From an uncultured Sulfurovum sp. (GTDB taxonomy: Bacteria > Campylobacterota > Campylobacteria > Campylobacterales > Sulfurovaceae): 64,000 bases of DNA. Positions 52,139-61,446 of this stretch are shown here, piece after piece (within the stretch, counting starts at the first letter, position 1; each line of letters begins with the position of its first letter). A program made the position numbers and the translations under genes. The stretch is from the NCBI GenBank assembly GCA_902727855.1, contig CACVAS010000128.1, positions 1 to 64,000 on the forward strand, read 5' to 3'. The notes under the pieces were generated by a model. That model was not told the origin of the DNA and did not search any database. It saw nothing but the letters and a program-made list of their open reading frames with translations.

Positions 52139-52849
52139 ATGAAACCAACCAATATACTCATAGTTGAAGATGAAAAGTTCATTGCCTTAGAACTAAAAAA
52201 ATTTGTCACAGAATTAGGCTACTATGTCACACATATTGTTGATAATGGAGATGATGCTCTTTTATTTAATGCCCATACACCCAACGATATTGTACTCATG
52301 GATATCCATATCAAGGGCCAAGAAGATGGTATACAAACTGCGAAAAAACTTAAAGAGCAAAGCCCTCATATATATATTATTTTTCTTACATCACATATGA
52401 AAGATTATGATATAGACAGAGCTATACCACTAGACCCCATTGCCTATTTATCTAAAGCATGTAATAGACAAGAACTTCATATCTTTTTAAAAATAGCAGA
52501 TAATAAAATTAGAAATAACTACCAGCAACATATCAATAACCCAGATATCATTACGTTAGATGAAGAATTTTATTACCACAAAGAGTCATCTATGCTCTAC
52601 TGCTGTGATGTTCCTCTCCATTTAACAGGTAAAGAACTAGCCTTACTCAAATTGTTTATGCAACATATCAATCAAATAGTAGATATGTATACCATAGAAG
52701 CTTCAATTTGGCCCCAGAAAGAGACAATCAATGCTAACACCATACGCACACTTGTTAAAAGACTTAGACAAAAGCTCAAACATAAATTTATAGAAACTCT
52801 CTCTTTGCAAGGCTATAAATTTAGTGTTTCTCCTGTGGGGACTATATAA
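52139..52849 (+). CDS. OmpR-family response regulator, no kinase beside it
   Basis: A 236-residue two-domain regulator: receiver (DE at 11-12, phospho-acceptor Asp55 in VLMDIHI, Thr84, Lys106 in YLSKAC) and C-terminal winged helix (LTGKELALLKLFM...ASIWP...NTIRTLVKRLRQKL). All phosphorylation residues are there. The usual Pro after the receiver Lys is replaced by Ala. No histidine kinase gene is adjacent. It faces away from the Yip1-VWA operon, and decamer direct repeats of the kind OmpR proteins bind lie between them, so self-contained local control is likely. Confidence 0.88.
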   Translation: MKPTNILIVEDEKFIALELKKFVTELGYYVTHIVDNGDDALLFNAHTPNDIVLMDIHIKGQEDGIQTAKKLKEQSPHIYIIFLTSHMKDYDIDRAIPLDPIAYLSKACNRQELHIFLKIADNKIRNNYQQHINNPDIITLDEEFYYHKESSMLYCCDVPLHLTGKELALLKLFMQHINQIVDMYTIEASIWPQKETINANTIRTLVKRLRQKLKHKFIETLSLQGYKFSVSPVGTI

Positions 52850-52935
52850 AGCTTTGTATCTTATCAAAAAACAAGTTCCACCTCCTCAGTTTACCTCATA
52901 TAGTTTTTTAATTGCCATTTACTAATTTTAGCACA

Positions 52936-55900
52936 TTAGTTTCCAATAGGCGTAGGTATGGTTTTATTAATAAGAGTACCATCTCCAAGCTGACCATAAT
53001 CATTATTTCCCCAAACATATAGCACTCCTATACTACTAATAGCTGCTGTATAAGCCTGTTGATAGTTACCTCCTGCACTCACACTCTTCCAGTTTATTGT
53101 AGGGCTAATACGTGTCGGTGTGAATATATTAGTAGTGTTACCATCCCCTAACTGACCGTTTTCATTTCCTCCCCATGCATAAAGCTCTTCATTACTATTG
53201 ATAGCAAGTGTATGATCCATTCCCGCACTCACACTATTCCAGTTTGTTTCAGTACCAATATGTGTTGGAGTGAGTAGAATCTCAGTGGTACCATCTCCAA
53301 GCTGACCATAGTCATTTGACCCCCATGTATATAACTCTCCATCACTGTTTATAGCGACATTATGAGCATACCCTGCACTAATGATACTCCAGTTTGTTGC
53401 AGTACCAATTCGCCATGGCGTATGCCTATCATAACTACCACCAGTTCCAAGCTGACCATTACCTCCATACCCCCAGGCATATAACTCTCCATCACTATTA
53501 ATAGCAATAGAATGATAATATCCTCCACTCACACTAACCCAGTTTGTTGCCGTACCTATACGTGTTGGACTATATTTATGGGTGGTAGTACCATCTCCAA
53601 CCTGACCAAACCAATTCCCTCCCCAAGCATATAACTCTCCATCACTGTTAATAGCAAGAGCATGTTTACTTCCTGCACCGACACTAGTCCAGTTTGTTGC
53701 ACTCCCAATACGGATTGGCATGTCTCTGTTAGTAGTTGTGCCATCACCCAACTGTCCGTAAGAGTTATATCCCCAAGCATATAACTCACCTGCATTATTT
53801 ATAGCAAGAGTATAACCATGTCCTTTACTAACACTACGCCAGTTTGTCGCAGTACCAATACGTGTTGGCGTGTGTCTATCTATAGTAGTACCATCTCCAA
53901 CAAAACCAGCCGCATTCCATCCCCAAACATATAACGCTCCATTACTTTTAGTGGCAACTGTATTCCATTGTCCTAACTCTATCTGTTGCCAAGAAAGAGA
54001 AGTAACACTTACATTAATTTCTATAGTACCTATACCATCTGTAATCTCCAACACACCCATATCTGTTTCATTTGTACCAATAGTTTTTACATATGATAAA
54101 GAGTTGCCTGTTACACTAAATATTCCGTAAGTTCCTTGTGTTTTTACTGAAGCTGTAAGCGTATTTCCATCTGCATCCATTGCTGATGATCTTGTGTACC
54201 AGTCGACAATTGTTGATTCATTGACATCAAGTGTTATATTAAAATCTGAAGCAGTCGGTATACTATTGGGTTCAATAGTTATTGTCTGATTAACAGGAGT
54301 ACTGTCGCCCACACTATTACTTGCAATTATTTCTAACGTATAGCTTGATGTAGAATGAGATAAAGTATGTACTGTACGTATGATACCATCACTACTTATG
54401 TTAAAATCTCCATTCGTATTTCCACTTACAATACTGAAACTTGATGCTGTATTTTCGTCAATATTACTTCCATCCAAGTAAATAGTAGTTACATAGAGCC
54501 CTATAACTGATGAGACACCTATAGTTCTGTTGTAAGTTTCTGCAAGTACAGGTACAGACTCTGCTATATTATTAATAGCAATATCAACTGCCATAGCCGC
54601 ACCTTCTCCTGCACTGTTTGTTGCAGTCACGGTAAGGTTATATTCTGTTGTTGTCTCATAATCAAAGGTGGTTTTTGTTTTAATCGTACCACTGGCATTA
54701 ATCTCAAAGTGTGTACTATCACTGAGTGTAAATGCGGTGATGGCTGAATCTCCTACACTTGTCACTGTCACAGTGCCTACTTCTGTGCCTACGGCTACAT
54801 TCTCTGCAATACTTGCTGAGAAGTCTGACAGTATCGGTGTGACATCTGCTATATCTGTCACTGCTATATCTACTTTTACTGCTGTAGATTCTCCTGCACT
54901 GTTTGTTGCAGTCACGGTAAGGTTATATTCTGTTGTTGTTTCATAATCAAAGGTGGTTTTTGTTTTAATCATACCACTGGCATTAATCTCAAAGTGTGTG
55001 CTATCACTGAGTGTAAATGCGGTGATGGCTGAATCTCCTACACTTGTCACTGTCACAGTGCCTACTTCTGTGCCTACAGCTACATTCTCTGCAATACTTG
55101 CTGAGAAGTCTGACAGTATCGGTGTGACATCTGCTATATCTGTTACTGCTATATCTACTTTTACTGCTGTAGATTCTCCATCTGTGTTTGTTGCAACTAC
55201 TGTTAAATTGTACTCTATCGTCATTTCATAATCTAACGTTGCACCAACTTTAACGGTAATATTTCCATCTGTTGAGACTTCAAAGTTAGTATTTCCTATG
55301 CCACTAAGAGTTATAGCCGTTATATCAGAAGTACCACTATCCACAATATTTATTTGACCTACAAAACTTCCTGCTGTTGCATTTTCTTCTATGCTTCCTA
55401 CAAAATTTTCTAAAATAGGTACATCAATCACATCATTAATTGTTATGTTTACAGTGGCCACAGCCGAATCTAAATCTCCATCATTTACCTTAAATGTAAA
55501 ACTATCTGTTCCTGCATAGTCAGCATTTGGAGTATAAGTGATATTTGGTGCTATCCCTCCGAGTGTTCCATTAAATGGTTGAGTTAAAATACTAAAGGTA
55601 ATGGATGAACTATCATCACTACCACTTAGTATGATTGTGTTATCGTTCGTGTCCTCATCAACAGTGACACTTTGAGAATGTGCGCTAGGTTTATCTGTAT
55701 TATCTCCAACACCATCACCATCACTGTCTGCCCACTCTGAAGGGTTTAGAGGGAAACTATCAGAACCATTAGCAACGCCATCACCATCTATATCTGTATC
55801 TACACTATCTATAACCTCATCACAATCAAGATCAGGTTCTGTAATAGCCTCATCATAAATGGGTATAACTACTACCAACCCATCCATCGCAGGCATGGGA

Positions 55901-55989
55901 AACCACTTAGGGCAAGTATTTGCATAAAGACCCATACTGACACTTACTAACAATAGATATCTTAATACTGTTTTTTTTATTGTTTTCAT
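52936..55989 (-). CDS. Secreted cadherin-repeat and RCC1-propeller protein
   Basis: A 1017-residue exported protein: signal peptide (to GLYAN), a Ca-binding DxDxDG stretch (IDGDGV, DSDGDGVGDN), one bacterial Ig/cadherin unit (YAGTDSFTFKVNDGD), three or four cadherin-like units (two nearly identical, 95 residues), another Ig-like domain, then seven RCC1-type repeats (GELYAWGYNSYGQLGDGTT) that should close a seven-bladed propeller (about 665-1017). It lacks the C-terminal domain seen in its neighbour. A surface binding role is inferred. It follows the DUF285 gene by 26 bp. Confidence 0.87.
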   Translation of the reverse strand: MKTIKKTVLRYLLLVSVSMGLYANTCPKWFPMPAMDGLVVVIPIYDEAITEPDLDCDEVIDSVDTDIDGDGVANGSDSFPLNPSEWADSDGDGVGDNTDKPSAHSQSVTVDEDTNDNTIILSGSDDSSSITFSILTQPFNGTLGGIAPNITYTPNADYAGTDSFTFKVNDGDLDSAVATVNITINDVIDVPILENFVGSIEENATAGSFVGQINIVDSGTSDITAITLSGIGNTNFEVSTDGNITVKVGATLDYEMTIEYNLTVVATNTDGESTAVKVDIAVTDIADVTPILSDFSASIAENVAVGTEVGTVTVTSVGDSAITAFTLSDSTHFEINASGMIKTKTTFDYETTTEYNLTVTATNSAGESTAVKVDIAVTDIADVTPILSDFSASIAENVAVGTEVGTVTVTSVGDSAITAFTLSDSTHFEINASGTIKTKTTFDYETTTEYNLTVTATNSAGEGAAMAVDIAINNIAESVPVLAETYNRTIGVSSVIGLYVTTIYLDGSNIDENTASSFSIVSGNTNGDFNISSDGIIRTVHTLSHSTSSYTLEIIASNSVGDSTPVNQTITIEPNSIPTASDFNITLDVNESTIVDWYTRSSAMDADGNTLTASVKTQGTYGIFSVTGNSLSYVKTIGTNETDMGVLEITDGIGTIEINVSVTSLSWQQIELGQWNTVATKSNGALYVWGWNAAGFVGDGTTIDRHTPTRIGTATNWRSVSKGHGYTLAINNAGELYAWGYNSYGQLGDGTTTNRDMPIRIGSATNWTSVGAGSKHALAINSDGELYAWGGNWFGQVGDGTTTHKYSPTRIGTATNWVSVSGGYYHSIAINSDGELYAWGYGGNGQLGTGGSYDRHTPWRIGTATNWSIISAGYAHNVAINSDGELYTWGSNDYGQLGDGTTEILLTPTHIGTETNWNSVSAGMDHTLAINSNEELYAWGGNENGQLGDGNTTNIFTPTRISPTINWKSVSAGGNYQQAYTAAISSIGVLYVWGNNDYGQLGDGTLINKTIPTPIGN
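54604..55175 (-). repeat. Tandem 285-bp cadherin units
   Basis: Two copies of a 95-codon unit (offset 285 bp) are nearly identical from 54604 to 55175. A recent in-frame duplication of one cadherin-like domain. Confidence 0.85.
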
Positions 55990-56015
55990 AACTATTCCTT
56001 ATAATTTAATGATGA

Positions 56016-58550
56016 CTATAAACGCTTTTCAAATGTATCTCTATCATTACTTCTACTACCACTTTCAGATATCACTGTAGTTTCTAGTATAAACTTGCCA
56101 ACTTCTCCTTCTGAAACATCAAGTGTACCTGTAACAGCGAACCTTGAACGATGTGTTCCTTCATAGGTAGAACCATTATAGGTAAAGATATAATCAAATG
56201 GATCACTGGTATCATCAAAATCCCAACGGCTATTTTCTACTACTTCACCTTTAAAGAGTGTTTGGGTAGGGTTATACGCTAACGACAAGCTACTATTTTT
56301 AGGTACCTTTACTCTTAACGCACTATTACTGCTGGTACCATTGAGTTCTCTTACCAAAGTGTCAAATGAGATATCATGTGTGCCTTCCCCATAGACAACA
56401 GCACCATAGGCTGTTAAAACAGATCGATACTCTGGCATGCTACAATCTTTTCCAGCATCCGTGATATTCCAATCATCAGCAGAAATAAGATGAGCACGTG
56501 CGGCTTCTGCTTGACAATAGTGACTTAAACCTCCATCTAATTCTGCACCATTTTGCACCACTTGGGCATCCCAACCAATCAATATAGCATCCCAGTTATG
56601 GGTCTCAAGTTCTACTAGATCAAACATACCATTAAATGTATTCACATTTTCTATACTCCATTGGCCTAAGTTTTGTTCAAAGTCATAAGCACCCTTAAAC
56701 ATAAATGACATATTTTCCACCAATGATGTATCCCAACTGCCTATATCTTGGTTAAAATATTTCGCACTTTGAAACATAAATGACATATCTTCTACCAATG
56801 ATGTATTCCAACTGCCTATATCTTGGTTAAATGATCTAGCAATGTTGAACATATGAGCCATATCTGCTACTCTAGAGGTATTCCAATCACCTATATCTTG
56901 ATTAAACGACTCGGCTAACTGGAACATAGTTCTCATCGTTGTAACGTTTGAAGTATCCCAACTTCCAATATCTCCATTAAACAAAGTAGCAAAGCTAAAC
57001 ATAGAATACATATTTGTTATCTTTGATGTATCCCATGTCCAATTTGCTGTAGTACCAAGCAGAGAGGAAGCACCTGAAAACATACTATTCATACTTGTGA
57101 CCATATTGAGATTGGGTACATCATTGGCTACTAAATCTAGATTTAGACACCCCTTAAATGCCACATCCATATTTGTCCATGCGCCTGTTCCCCATTGCTC
57201 TATGCTAAGTAGTTTCTCTTTATCTCCAACATTATTAAAGTAAATCCTAGGAAAACCTGTATCATCTCCTTGGTTATCTTGTATTCTTATCGTGTAGGTT
57301 CCACTATTTACGTAGTTACAAGTATAACTTCCCGTTACAATTGTCGCTTCATTGATTCCGTCATTGTTACAGTCTACATTGTAGTTATAACCCCCTCCAT
57401 TAGTAGGGATAGTAAATTGTGTATCTGCTGATGTCCCATCATTGTCTGTTTTAACAGTAATGATAAAGTCTTCTAAACCCGCACAATTTTTACCTCCATC
57501 AGTGATATTCCAATTATCAGTAGTGACTAAATGTGTTCGTGCAGACTCAGCATGACAATAGTTACTCTCTCCTCCATGAAGCAAAGCACCACTCTTTACA
57601 TTCTGAGTATCCCAAGCTATAAGGATCTCATCCCAATGTCTCGTATCAAGCCTAATACCCTCAAACATATTACCAAATGAACTAACATTCTCTATATTCC
57701 ATGAGGCCAAACTTTGATTAAAGTTTGTAGCATTAGAAAACATATATGACATATTGTTAATATTACTTGTATCCCATTTACCTATATCTTGATTAAATTT
57801 ACTTGCATGGCGGAACATTTCATTGATAGAAACGACAGAGGATGTGTTCCAGTCGCCTATATCTTGATTAAATTGATTAGCACCAAAAAACATATCCTCC
57901 ATACTTCTAACCAAAGAAGTATCCCAATCCCCTATATCTTGGTCAAAAGAGCTAGCACTAGCAAACATACCAAACATTGTTTCAATAGAAGAAGTATTCC
58001 AATCCCCTATATTTTGGTCAAAAGAACTAGCATTACGAAACATCGATGACATGTCCGTCACATCAGATAAGTCTGGTGGTATAGTCCCTACATATTGTAA
58101 ATTTGAAGCGCCATGAAATGTACCTTTCATACTTTTCCATGGTTGTGTTCCCCACTGCTCTACAAAAAGTACTTTCTCCTTATCTCCACTGTTATTCAGA
58201 TAAAAATGAGGAAATGTAGCAGTAATACCTATATACTTTGCAGTAGCACTACTATCTGGAGAAAAACTACAAGTATAACTACCCATCACACCTAGTGCTT
58301 CATACACACCATCGTACCCACAATCCACATCATAAAAGTAAGCGTACTCTGGATTGACAGGTATAGTAAATTGATTATCTTCTGAAACACCTGGATTGTC
58401 TGTCTGTACCGCTAGTACAAACGCATTAAGATCATATGCCATACCGTTACTACTTAAAAGTACACTACTAAACACTAATCCCAAAAAGAAACCTATTATA
58501 TTTTTAACATGACCTATAACGCTAAATCTAAAAAAAACCTTTTTCATCAT
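56016..58550 (-). CDS. Secreted DUF285 (BspA-type) repeat protein with shared C-terminal domain
   Basis: An 844-residue exported protein with a signal-like start (to about residue 39, NGMAY). It has two parallel blocks (about 43-350 and 358-700), each opening with a TDNxGxSxDxQFTIP domain with a Cys pair, followed by DUF285 26-residue repeats ([18 protein letters not shown]). DUF285 proteins are surface adhesin-like. The last 140 residues ([15 protein letters not shown] ... FDYIFTYNG ... [12 protein letters not shown] ... DRDTFEKRL) match the end of the giant protein at 10467. It is first of a two-gene operon with the RCC1 protein. The decamer array and AGGAGGG lie upstream; the second ATG (58547) is equally likely. 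Confidence 0.87.
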   Translation of the reverse strand: MMKKVFFRFSVIGHVKNIIGFFLGLVFSSVLLSSNGMAYDLNAFVLAVQTDNPGVSEDNQFTIPVNPEYAYFYDVDCGYDGVYEALGVMGSYTCSFSPDSSATAKYIGITATFPHFYLNNSGDKEKVLFVEQWGTQPWKSMKGTFHGASNLQYVGTIPPDLSDVTDMSSMFRNASSFDQNIGDWNTSSIETMFGMFASASSFDQDIGDWDTSLVRSMEDMFFGANQFNQDIGDWNTSSVVSINEMFRHASKFNQDIGKWDTSNINNMSYMFSNATNFNQSLASWNIENVSSFGNMFEGIRLDTRHWDEILIAWDTQNVKSGALLHGGESNYCHAESARTHLVTTDNWNITDGGKNCAGLEDFIITVKTDNDGTSADTQFTIPTNGGGYNYNVDCNNDGINEATIVTGSYTCNYVNSGTYTIRIQDNQGDDTGFPRIYFNNVGDKEKLLSIEQWGTGAWTNMDVAFKGCLNLDLVANDVPNLNMVTSMNSMFSGASSLLGTTANWTWDTSKITNMYSMFSFATLFNGDIGSWDTSNVTTMRTMFQLAESFNQDIGDWNTSRVADMAHMFNIARSFNQDIGSWNTSLVEDMSFMFQSAKYFNQDIGSWDTSLVENMSFMFKGAYDFEQNLGQWSIENVNTFNGMFDLVELETHNWDAILIGWDAQVVQNGAELDGGLSHYCQAEAARAHLISADDWNITDAGKDCSMPEYRSVLTAYGAVVYGEGTHDISFDTLVRELNGTSSNSALRVKVPKNSSLSLAYNPTQTLFKGEVVENSRWDFDDTSDPFDYIFTYNGSTYEGTHRSRFAVTGTLDVSEGEVGKFILETTVISESGSRSNDRDTFEKRL

Positions 58551-58570
58551 TCCCTCCTGTAGATATTAAA

Positions 58571-58604
58571 GTATATCTACAAAATGTGACAAAATATGAC
58601 AAAA
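58571..58604 (-). promoter_or_regulatory. Decamer direct-repeat array before the DUF285 gene
   Basis: Minus strand: TTTTGTCATA, TTTTGTCACA, TTTTG, then TAGATATACTTTAAT. The repeat part (58580-58604) is identical over 25 bp to that at 51998-52022. The TAGATAYACTT piece after it also recurs, 10 bp closer here. It ends 20 bp before the ATG. TATACT is a plausible -10. Confidence 0.65.
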
Positions 58605-58612
58605 ATATACGT

Positions 58613-59953
58613 TCACTCCTTATATTTTTTAGCGTGATAGACTAAAATTTTGGGTTTCATAGAAAGACATGCATGATCCATACCTGCTTTTTTACAAAGA
58701 TGTGAGAAAAAAAGTTCAAAGCTTGGTAACTGTTCCCATACCTGTGGTAAGAAAGTTGCCTGATATGTATCTGTTTTTAAGATGACACCATCTTCACCCA
58801 CTTGTATTTTAGATTTTAAATCATCTACAGAGCTATAGCGTACTTCTTTTGGCTCACTCAATATAGAAACTTCAACTTTTATCTCATCGTACTCTTTTTG
58901 GCTCAATGCTAAAAATCTTGGGTCATTCATTGCAGCACTTTTAGCATTCAGTATGACATCTTCATAAAGTTTTTTATGTGCTACTGTAGAGCCAATGCAA
59001 CCTCGCAAACTATCTTCACCTTTGGTAAGTGTAATAAAAGCAGCACCTTTCTCTTCCAACCAAGGATTTTCTTGAAGAACATTCTGTAAGTTATAGCTGT
59101 AAGGTACATCAACTGCGTTGGCTATACTGGCACGTGCTAGTGTTAGTAGTGTCTCTTTTTTTAGCGTCTCCATTTCAACAAATGTTGCACTCATATACCC
59201 CACAACTTCTGATTTATCTAAACCAGCGTCTGCAGAAGTACGATAGTCAAGTACTACAGGGGAAAGTCCTTGTTGTTTAGCAACCATGAGCATCGCTTCT
59301 ATACCTATTTTACCGCAAGCCTCACATCCTTGTTTTAGTTTTGCTACATCCATCGTTTTCACTGCATCTATACATATATTGTCTAAACGGTTTGCCTTGT
59401 CGTTATCATAATAGTGACTTAAGTCTGTAGAGATAACCACCGCCGTACTTTTATCTTCTAGTATATAGTCAATTATGTTTGCCAAAGTACTAGGGTTTTC
59501 TTTCCCATAGACAAGTTCTACAACCGATATATCTGGTCTATAGTACTTTATAAATGGCATTTGAACCTCAGTACTATGTTCATGATGTGCTTGATGTAAA
59601 AACTTCATATCAAAATTTTTACTAAGCTCAGCAATGAATGTTGTGTCAATAGTGAGCGCACCCAAAGGTGTTTCATAAACATCATACATTGCTACAGAAG
59701 TACCTCTAAAAGCCACTTTATGGCTAGGTCCTATAACTACAACGCGTGTAATTTCTGAATTGCGTAAAAGTTTAAGTGCTTTGTTTGCTGTAAATCCACT
59801 ATAGATATACCCAGCATGAGGTACTATGAGTGCTCTTGAATGTAGATGTACTTCTTGACTATCTTTTGCATTATAGGCTTCAATCATAGAAGTGATTTCA
59901 GAAGCCTTAGCTGGATAAAACTGTCCTTTTACTGCTAATTCTCGTCTACGCAT
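58613..59953 (-). CDS. Fused Memo-like (AmrB) and AMMECR1 (AmrA) protein
   Basis: A 446-residue fusion. The first 260 residues are a Memo/AmrB domain (IVPHAGYIYSG, VIGPSHKV, AHHEHSTEVQMPF, ISTDLSHYY, CGKIGIEAML) and the rest is AMMECR1 (ENPWLEEKGAAFITL, the hallmark LRGCIGS, KSAAMNDPRFLAL, VEVSILSEP). Both belong to the AmmeMemoRadiSam set, whose radical SAM member AmrS is not in the window. Memo proteins are related to extradiol dioxygenases. The ATG at 59953 fits AGGGAG better than the one 6 bp earlier. Function is unsettled. It is divergent from the NDH-2-like gene. Confidence 0.9.
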   Translation of the reverse strand: MRRRELAVKGQFYPAKASEITSMIEAYNAKDSQEVHLHSRALIVPHAGYIYSGFTANKALKLLRNSEITRVVVIGPSHKVAFRGTSVAMYDVYETPLGALTIDTTFIAELSKNFDMKFLHQAHHEHSTEVQMPFIKYYRPDISVVELVYGKENPSTLANIIDYILEDKSTAVVISTDLSHYYDNDKANRLDNICIDAVKTMDVAKLKQGCEACGKIGIEAMLMVAKQQGLSPVVLDYRTSADAGLDKSEVVGYMSATFVEMETLKKETLLTLARASIANAVDVPYSYNLQNVLQENPWLEEKGAAFITLTKGEDSLRGCIGSTVAHKKLYEDVILNAKSAAMNDPRFLALSQKEYDEIKVEVSILSEPKEVRYSSVDDLKSKIQVGEDGVILKTDTYQATFLPQVWEQLPSFELFFSHLCKKAGMDHACLSMKPKILVYHAKKYKE

Positions 59954-60156
59954 GACCATACTCCCTTTATAATGAATGAAGATAATTCATCTTCATTCTT
60001 TTTATCTCAATATCTATCTGCCTTTTTATATATGATAACATAAAAATATGAGGCAAAAACATCATTAAAATATCATCAAAATCAATTAACAGAATATTTT
60101 TAAAAATTATATGAAAGAAAGAGATATAAAACAAAAAGTCTGAAGACAACATAGCC

Positions 60157-60162
60157 TATAAT
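60157..60162 (+). promoter_or_regulatory. Likely -10 box for the flavoprotein gene
   Basis: TATAAT 28 bp before the ATG, preceded by AGCC. The 5' leader would be short, with AAGAGATG as ribosome site. The 230-bp gap to the Memo-AMMECR1 gene holds nothing else that I recognise. Confidence 0.5.
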
Positions 60163-60190
60163 TACGATATTTTATTCTAAAAGAGATGAC

Positions 60191-61408
60191 ATGAAACGTG
60201 TAGTTATCATAGGCGGTGGATATGGTGGGCTTAGAGCGCTTGAGCATTTATGTAAGTATGAACAATTCCATGTAGCCCTCATTGACAAAAATCCTTACCA
60301 TTATATGCAGACTGAAACCTATGGATATATTGCAGGTAGATTTGACATTGCAGATATTGCTGTAGATATACAAAGTTTTATTGAGGGATTACGTAAAAAT
60401 ATTGAGTTTATTCAAGATGAAGTACTAGATATTAGTAAAGAGACAAATGAAGTCATTTGTAAGGCTAACAATGTTGCGTATGATTATCTTATTTTGGCAG
60501 TGGGTGCGAAGACACATTTCTTTTCATTTATAGAAGGTGCACAAGAACATACACATGGCGTAAAAAATATTCAGCGTGCTTTTGAGTTTAGACGTGACTT
60601 TGAAAGTCAACTCTACAATAAACTACAACATAGTGCAGACAGTGAAGCTGAAGATTTTCATATCGCTATTGCAGGAGCTGGACTTAGTGGTGTAGAAATA
60701 GCTGCAGAGATGGGCTATGTACTACAGCACTATAAAAAATCTTTTGCGCTCAATAGTGCAAATATTACTATCTCTTTAATAGACGCGGCAGAAACAATCC
60801 TACCAGGTATGGACAGTTATATTGTTGACAAAACGAGAAAACGTCTCAAAGAACTAGGTGTAAATATCTATGAACGTACTTACATCTCTAAAATCAAAAA
60901 AGAAAGTATAGTCTTTAATGATGAGACTGAACTACCTTTTAACTTTGCCATTTTCACCGCAGGGATAGTCGGCGTAGATCTTATAAAAAAGCTAGACACA
61001 CCAAAAAACTCTATACATCAAATCATTCCTGATGAAATGTTACGTATGCAAGGTACAGATAATATTTTTATTATTGGTGACTGTGCCCAGATAGAAGATG
61101 CAAATGAAATTATTTTACCACCTACAGCACAGATAGCTGAGAAAAGTGCAGAGTATGTGGTTAAAAACATCGCAAAACTAGACAATCAACAATTGATTAC
61201 ACCATTTAATGCGAAAGTAGATGGTATGTTCATTGCATTAGGTGGAAACTACGCTGTTGGTATCTTGTTTGACAAAATAAAAGTGAGTGGATATGTTGCT
61301 CATTTACTAAAGAAGTTAATCACGCGTGCCTATCGTTTTGGTCTAGAACTAAAAGTAAATACAGGCTATAAAAAAAGACAAATAGATGTACTGGAACAAC
61401 ACTGCTAG
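60191..61408 (+). CDS. NDH-2-like NAD(P)/FAD-dependent oxidoreductase
   Basis: A 405-residue two-dinucleotide-binding flavoprotein. N-terminal FAD site IIGGGYGGLRALEHL, NAD site IAIAGAGLSGVEIAAEMG near residue 160, and the FAD-closing IFIIGDCAQIED ... PPTAQIAEKSAEYV. The C-terminal part is amphipathic (HLLKKLITRAYRF), as in membrane-associated type II NADH dehydrogenases; redox-active Cys pairs of sulfide:quinone reductases are absent. It most likely passes electrons from NADH to the quinone pool. Monocistronic. Confidence 0.85.
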   Translation: MKRVVIIGGGYGGLRALEHLCKYEQFHVALIDKNPYHYMQTETYGYIAGRFDIADIAVDIQSFIEGLRKNIEFIQDEVLDISKETNEVICKANNVAYDYLILAVGAKTHFFSFIEGAQEHTHGVKNIQRAFEFRRDFESQLYNKLQHSADSEAEDFHIAIAGAGLSGVEIAAEMGYVLQHYKKSFALNSANITISLIDAAETILPGMDSYIVDKTRKRLKELGVNIYERTYISKIKKESIVFNDETELPFNFAIFTAGIVGVDLIKKLDTPKNSIHQIIPDEMLRMQGTDNIFIIGDCAQIEDANEIILPPTAQIAEKSAEYVVKNIAKLDNQQLITPFNAKVDGMFIALGGNYAVGILFDKIKVSGYVAHLLKKLITRAYRFGLELKVNTGYKKRQIDVLEQHC

Positions 61409-61446
61409 GTGAAGGTTATTTCAATACATAAATTTAAAGATATAGT

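Noticed and set aside
59967-60152. 61-codon minus-strand frame upstream of the Memo-AMMECR1 gene
   Set aside because: AT-rich, Phe/Ile/Met-dominated, no ribosome site; it lies in the promoter region of two divergent genes.
60191-61408. Flavoprotein considered as sulfide:quinone oxidoreductase
   Set aside because: The redox-active Cys residues expected in SQR are not present; NDH-2-like features fit better.
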